In this document: positions 62,129-64,000 of the stretch, in pieces
How positions within the stretch are numbered: position 1 is the first letter of the stretch
Layout: every line of letters begins with the position of its first letter
From: Halolamina rubra
Lineage (GTDB): Archaea > Halobacteriota > Halobacteria > Halobacteriales > Haloferacaceae
Direction: 5' to 3'
Assembly (NCBI RefSeq): GCF_000739555.1
Contig: NZ_BBJN01000025.1
Span: 1-64,000, forward strand
DNA: 64,000 nt
The notes under the pieces: generated by a model
What the model saw: only the letters and a program-made list of their open reading frames with translations
What the model was told of the DNA's origin: nothing
Databases searched by the model: none
Translations under genes and position numbers: made by a program

Positions 62129-63646
62129 ATGACGCTGTGGCTGCTCGGCACGCAGCTCGACCGCGCTGGGGACTACCTCGACGACCACGACCGAGTCCTC
62201 CTGATCGAGGCGTCCGCGTTCGCCGATCGGCGGCCGTACCACCCCCACAAGCTGACGCTCGTGTTCGCCGCGATGCGGCAGTTCCGCGACGACCTCCGGG
62301 AGCGCGGGCTGACCGTCGACTACCGGCAGGTCGAGCGGTTCGGTGACGGGCTCGACGCCCACTTCGACGCACATCCCGGGGACGAGCTGACGGTCCCCCG
62401 GCCCGCCGCCCACGGCGCGGCAAGTCGGCTGCGGGAGCTAGTCGCGGATCGCGGTGGCACCCTCAGTTTCGTCCGGAACCCGACGTTCCTGCTCACGCCG
62501 AGCGAGTTCGACGAGTGGGCGGCGTGCCGGACCACGAACGACCCGGACACCTACCGCCTCGAAGGGTTCTACCGCTGGATGCGCCGCGAGACGGGCGTGT
62601 TGATGGACGGCGAGGAGCCGGCCGGCGGCGAGTGGAACTTCGACGAGGAGAACCGCGAGACGCCGCCGGAGGGGTGGGAGCCGCCCGAGCCGCCGAGGTT
62701 CGAGCCCGACGAGACCACTCGCGAAGTCGCGTCGTGGGTCGACACCGCGTTCGACACGTTCGTCGATGCGGACGAGGCAGCCCCGTTCCGGTGGCCGGTC
62801 ACGCGGGAGGCGGCGCTGTCGGCGCTGGAGACGTTCGTCGACGCGCGGTTCGCCGAGTTCGGGGCGTACCAGGACGCGATGGTCGAAGGGGAGTGGGCGA
62901 TGAGCCACTCGCTGCTCTCGGCGTCGATCAACCTCGGTCTGCTCCGTCCGATGGAGGTGATCGAGCGGGCCGAGCGCGCCTACGAGGCGGGGGAGGCGCC
63001 GATCAACAGCGTCGAGGGGTTCGTCCGACAGCTGCTGGGGTGGCGGGAGTTCGTGCGCCACGTCTACCGGCGCTCGATGCCGGGGATGGCCGACGCGAAC
63101 CAGCTCGACCAGACCGCGGAACTGCCGCCGGCCTACTGGACGGGCGACACCGACATGACCTGCCTCTCCGAAGCGGTGGGCCACGTCCGGGAGCACGGCT
63201 ACGCCCACCACATCGAGCGCCTGATGGTGCTCGCGAACTTCGCCCTCGTCTACGGCGCCGAGCCGGGGGAACTGAACGAATGGTTCCACGAGGGGTTCGT
63301 CGACGCCTTCCACTGGGTGACGACGCCGAACGTCGTCGGGATGGGCTCGTTCGCGACCGACGCGCTCTCCTCGAAGCCCTACGCCTCGTCAGGGAGCTAC
63401 GTCAACCGGATGAGCGACTACTGCTCGTCGTGTCCGTACGCCGTCTCGCGGGACACGGGCGAGGGGGCGTGTCCGTTCAACAGTCTCTACTGGACGTTCC
63501 TCCGGGAGCACGAGGAGCGCCTCCGCGGGACGGGCCGGATGGGGCTGATGTACTCCCACGTCGACGACAAGGACGCCGCGGAGTGGGACGCGCTCGAGGA
63601 GCGCGCGGCGCGAGTCCGGGAGTTGGCGCGCCAGGGAGAGCTCTGA
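62129..63646 (+). CDS. phrB: Iron-sulfur bacterial-type (6-4) photolyase / CryPro protein
   Basis: 505 residues. The N-terminal LWLLGTQLDRAGDYLDDHDRVLLIEA domain is the antenna-binding (Rossmann-like) part of the CryPro/FeS-BCP group, and RQLLGWREFVRHVYRRS with HHIERLMVLANFALVYG the FAD-binding core. Four Cys match the 4Fe-4S ligands of PhrB: C345 (DMTCLSEA), C432 and C435 (DYCSSCPY) and C448 (GACPF). Members repair (6-4) photoproducts with FAD plus a lumazine-type antenna. ribH, which makes that lumazine, lies 3 kb upstream. ATG 62129. The second photolyase (4683) is the CPD class. Confidence 0.92.
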   Translation: MTLWLLGTQLDRAGDYLDDHDRVLLIEASAFADRRPYHPHKLTLVFAAMRQFRDDLRERGLTVDYRQVERFGDGLDAHFDAHPGDELTVPRPAAHGAASRLRELVADRGGTLSFVRNPTFLLTPSEFDEWAACRTTNDPDTYRLEGFYRWMRRETGVLMDGEEPAGGEWNFDEENRETPPEGWEPPEPPRFEPDETTREVASWVDTAFDTFVDADEAAPFRWPVTREAALSALETFVDARFAEFGAYQDAMVEGEWAMSHSLLSASINLGLLRPMEVIERAERAYEAGEAPINSVEGFVRQLLGWREFVRHVYRRSMPGMADANQLDQTAELPPAYWTGDTDMTCLSEAVGHVREHGYAHHIERLMVLANFALVYGAEPGELNEWFHEGFVDAFHWVTTPNVVGMGSFATDALSSKPYASSGSYVNRMSDYCSSCPYAVSRDTGEGACPFNSLYWTFLREHEERLRGTGRMGLMYSHVDDKDAAEWDALEERAARVRELARQGEL

Positions 63647-63827
63647 CCCCGGATCGGTAGCGAACAGGCGACTCGACGGTACCACGGGCCGGTGAGTCGC
63701 GCTCCCGCCGTGTTCGACCCGTGGCGGCTCTCACCGCACGGAGACGGTGGTCGCGCTATCGGTCATAAACGCTCGCCTGCGCTGGGGCTATCGAGCGGGG
63801 AAAACGGCGTGAGAAGCGACGCGCCCG

Positions 63828-64000
63828 TTAGTGCTGGTGGCCCATCGCTTCGGACAGCGAGATGCCGAAGCGGTCCTCGAACAGCTCCTCGAGCGTGTCG
63901 TTGGCGTCCTCGATCTCGTCGGCCACGCCGCCCTCGGCGTGGTGGACGCGGGCGTGGGCCTGCTGGGCGAACGCCTGCAGCACGATGTCGGCGATGATCT
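63828..64000 (-). CDS. Partial conserved protein (C-terminal 57 aa), truncated by window edge
   Basis: Frame IIADIVLQAFAQQAHARVHH ... DEIEDANDTLEELFEDRFGISL ... SEAMGHQH ends at TAA 63828-63830. The acidic helical ending suggests a cytosolic haloarchaeal protein, but no family was recognised and the start lies beyond 64000. Convergent with the photolyase gene after about 180 bp of intergenic sequence with no visible gene. Confidence 0.55.
   Translation of the reverse strand, partial: IIADIVLQAFAQQAHARVHHAEGGVADEIEDANDTLEELFEDRFGISLSEAMGHQH

Noticed and set aside
1-64000. tRNA or rRNA genes
   Set aside because: No T-loop GTTCRANNC with matching acceptor and anticodon stems, and no rRNA core sequence noticed by eye; a covariance-model scan would be decisive.

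Overview
This is a stretch of a haloarchaeal (class Halobacteria) chromosome. The evidence is high GC, acidic proteins, archaeal TATA-type promoters with short or absent leaders, Tat-lipobox and PGF-CTERM surface proteins, AglB/AglJ N-glycosylation genes, a semi-phosphorylative Entner-Doudoroff gene set with GfcR- and TrmB-type regulators, and several small haloarchaea-only proteins. I cannot fix the genus. No tRNA, rRNA, CRISPR array or intact insertion sequence was seen.

Layout. 1-10 kb: housekeeping and stress genes (HpcH-type aldolase, Mn/Fe superoxide dismutase, two MFS transporters, DJ-1/PfpI protein, CPD photolyase, a PGF-CTERM surface protein, a HAD phosphatase) plus a four-copy 72-bp tandem repeat between convergent genes. 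10.2-23.4 kb: a glucose catabolic island with glucose dehydrogenase, GfcR, KDG kinase, gluconate dehydratase, KDG/KDPG aldolase, a TrmB-like regulator, ROK kinase, a Gfo/Idh oxidoreductase, UspA, and a complete four-gene sugar ABC importer. 23.6-28 kb: class V aminotransferase, membrane proteins, threonyl-tRNA synthetase. 28-48.7 kb: a protein N-glycosylation island with a DUF368 transporter translationally coupled to the oligosaccharyltransferase AglB, a Wzx-type flippase, two family-2 and two family-4 glycosyltransferases, AglJ, and six alkaline-phosphatase-superfamily enzymes that share a C-terminal LGY tail. 48.8-52 kb: a 42-residue hydrophobic peptide gene tail-to-tail with a CHAT-like protease, then a helix-hairpin-helix protein. 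52.2-61.7 kb: acyl-CoA and amino-acid metabolism (3-hydroxyacyl-CoA dehydrogenase, acyl-CoA carboxylase carboxyltransferase, MaoC hydratase, CitE-type lyase, glutamate dehydrogenase, lumazine synthase, aspartate-type aminotransferase, aldo/keto reductase). 61.8-64 kb: a small membrane protein, an iron-sulfur (6-4) photolyase, and a truncated gene at the edge.

Four otherwise well-conserved genes (CPD photolyase, gluconate dehydratase, flippase, carboxyltransferase) are each broken by what looks like exactly one missing base. In every case adding one base restores a full-length family member, so sequencing or assembly indels are more likely than four independent pseudogenes.

The main candidates for new biology are: (i) the set of six putatively cytosolic, threonine-nucleophile AlkP enzymes with a shared C-terminal tail inside the N-glycosylation island; (ii) DUF368 coupled to AglB, a candidate lipid-carrier recycling step for archaeal N-glycosylation; (iii) the tandem 72-bp element with nested, covarying hairpins; (iv) the hydrophobic peptide / CHAT protease pair.
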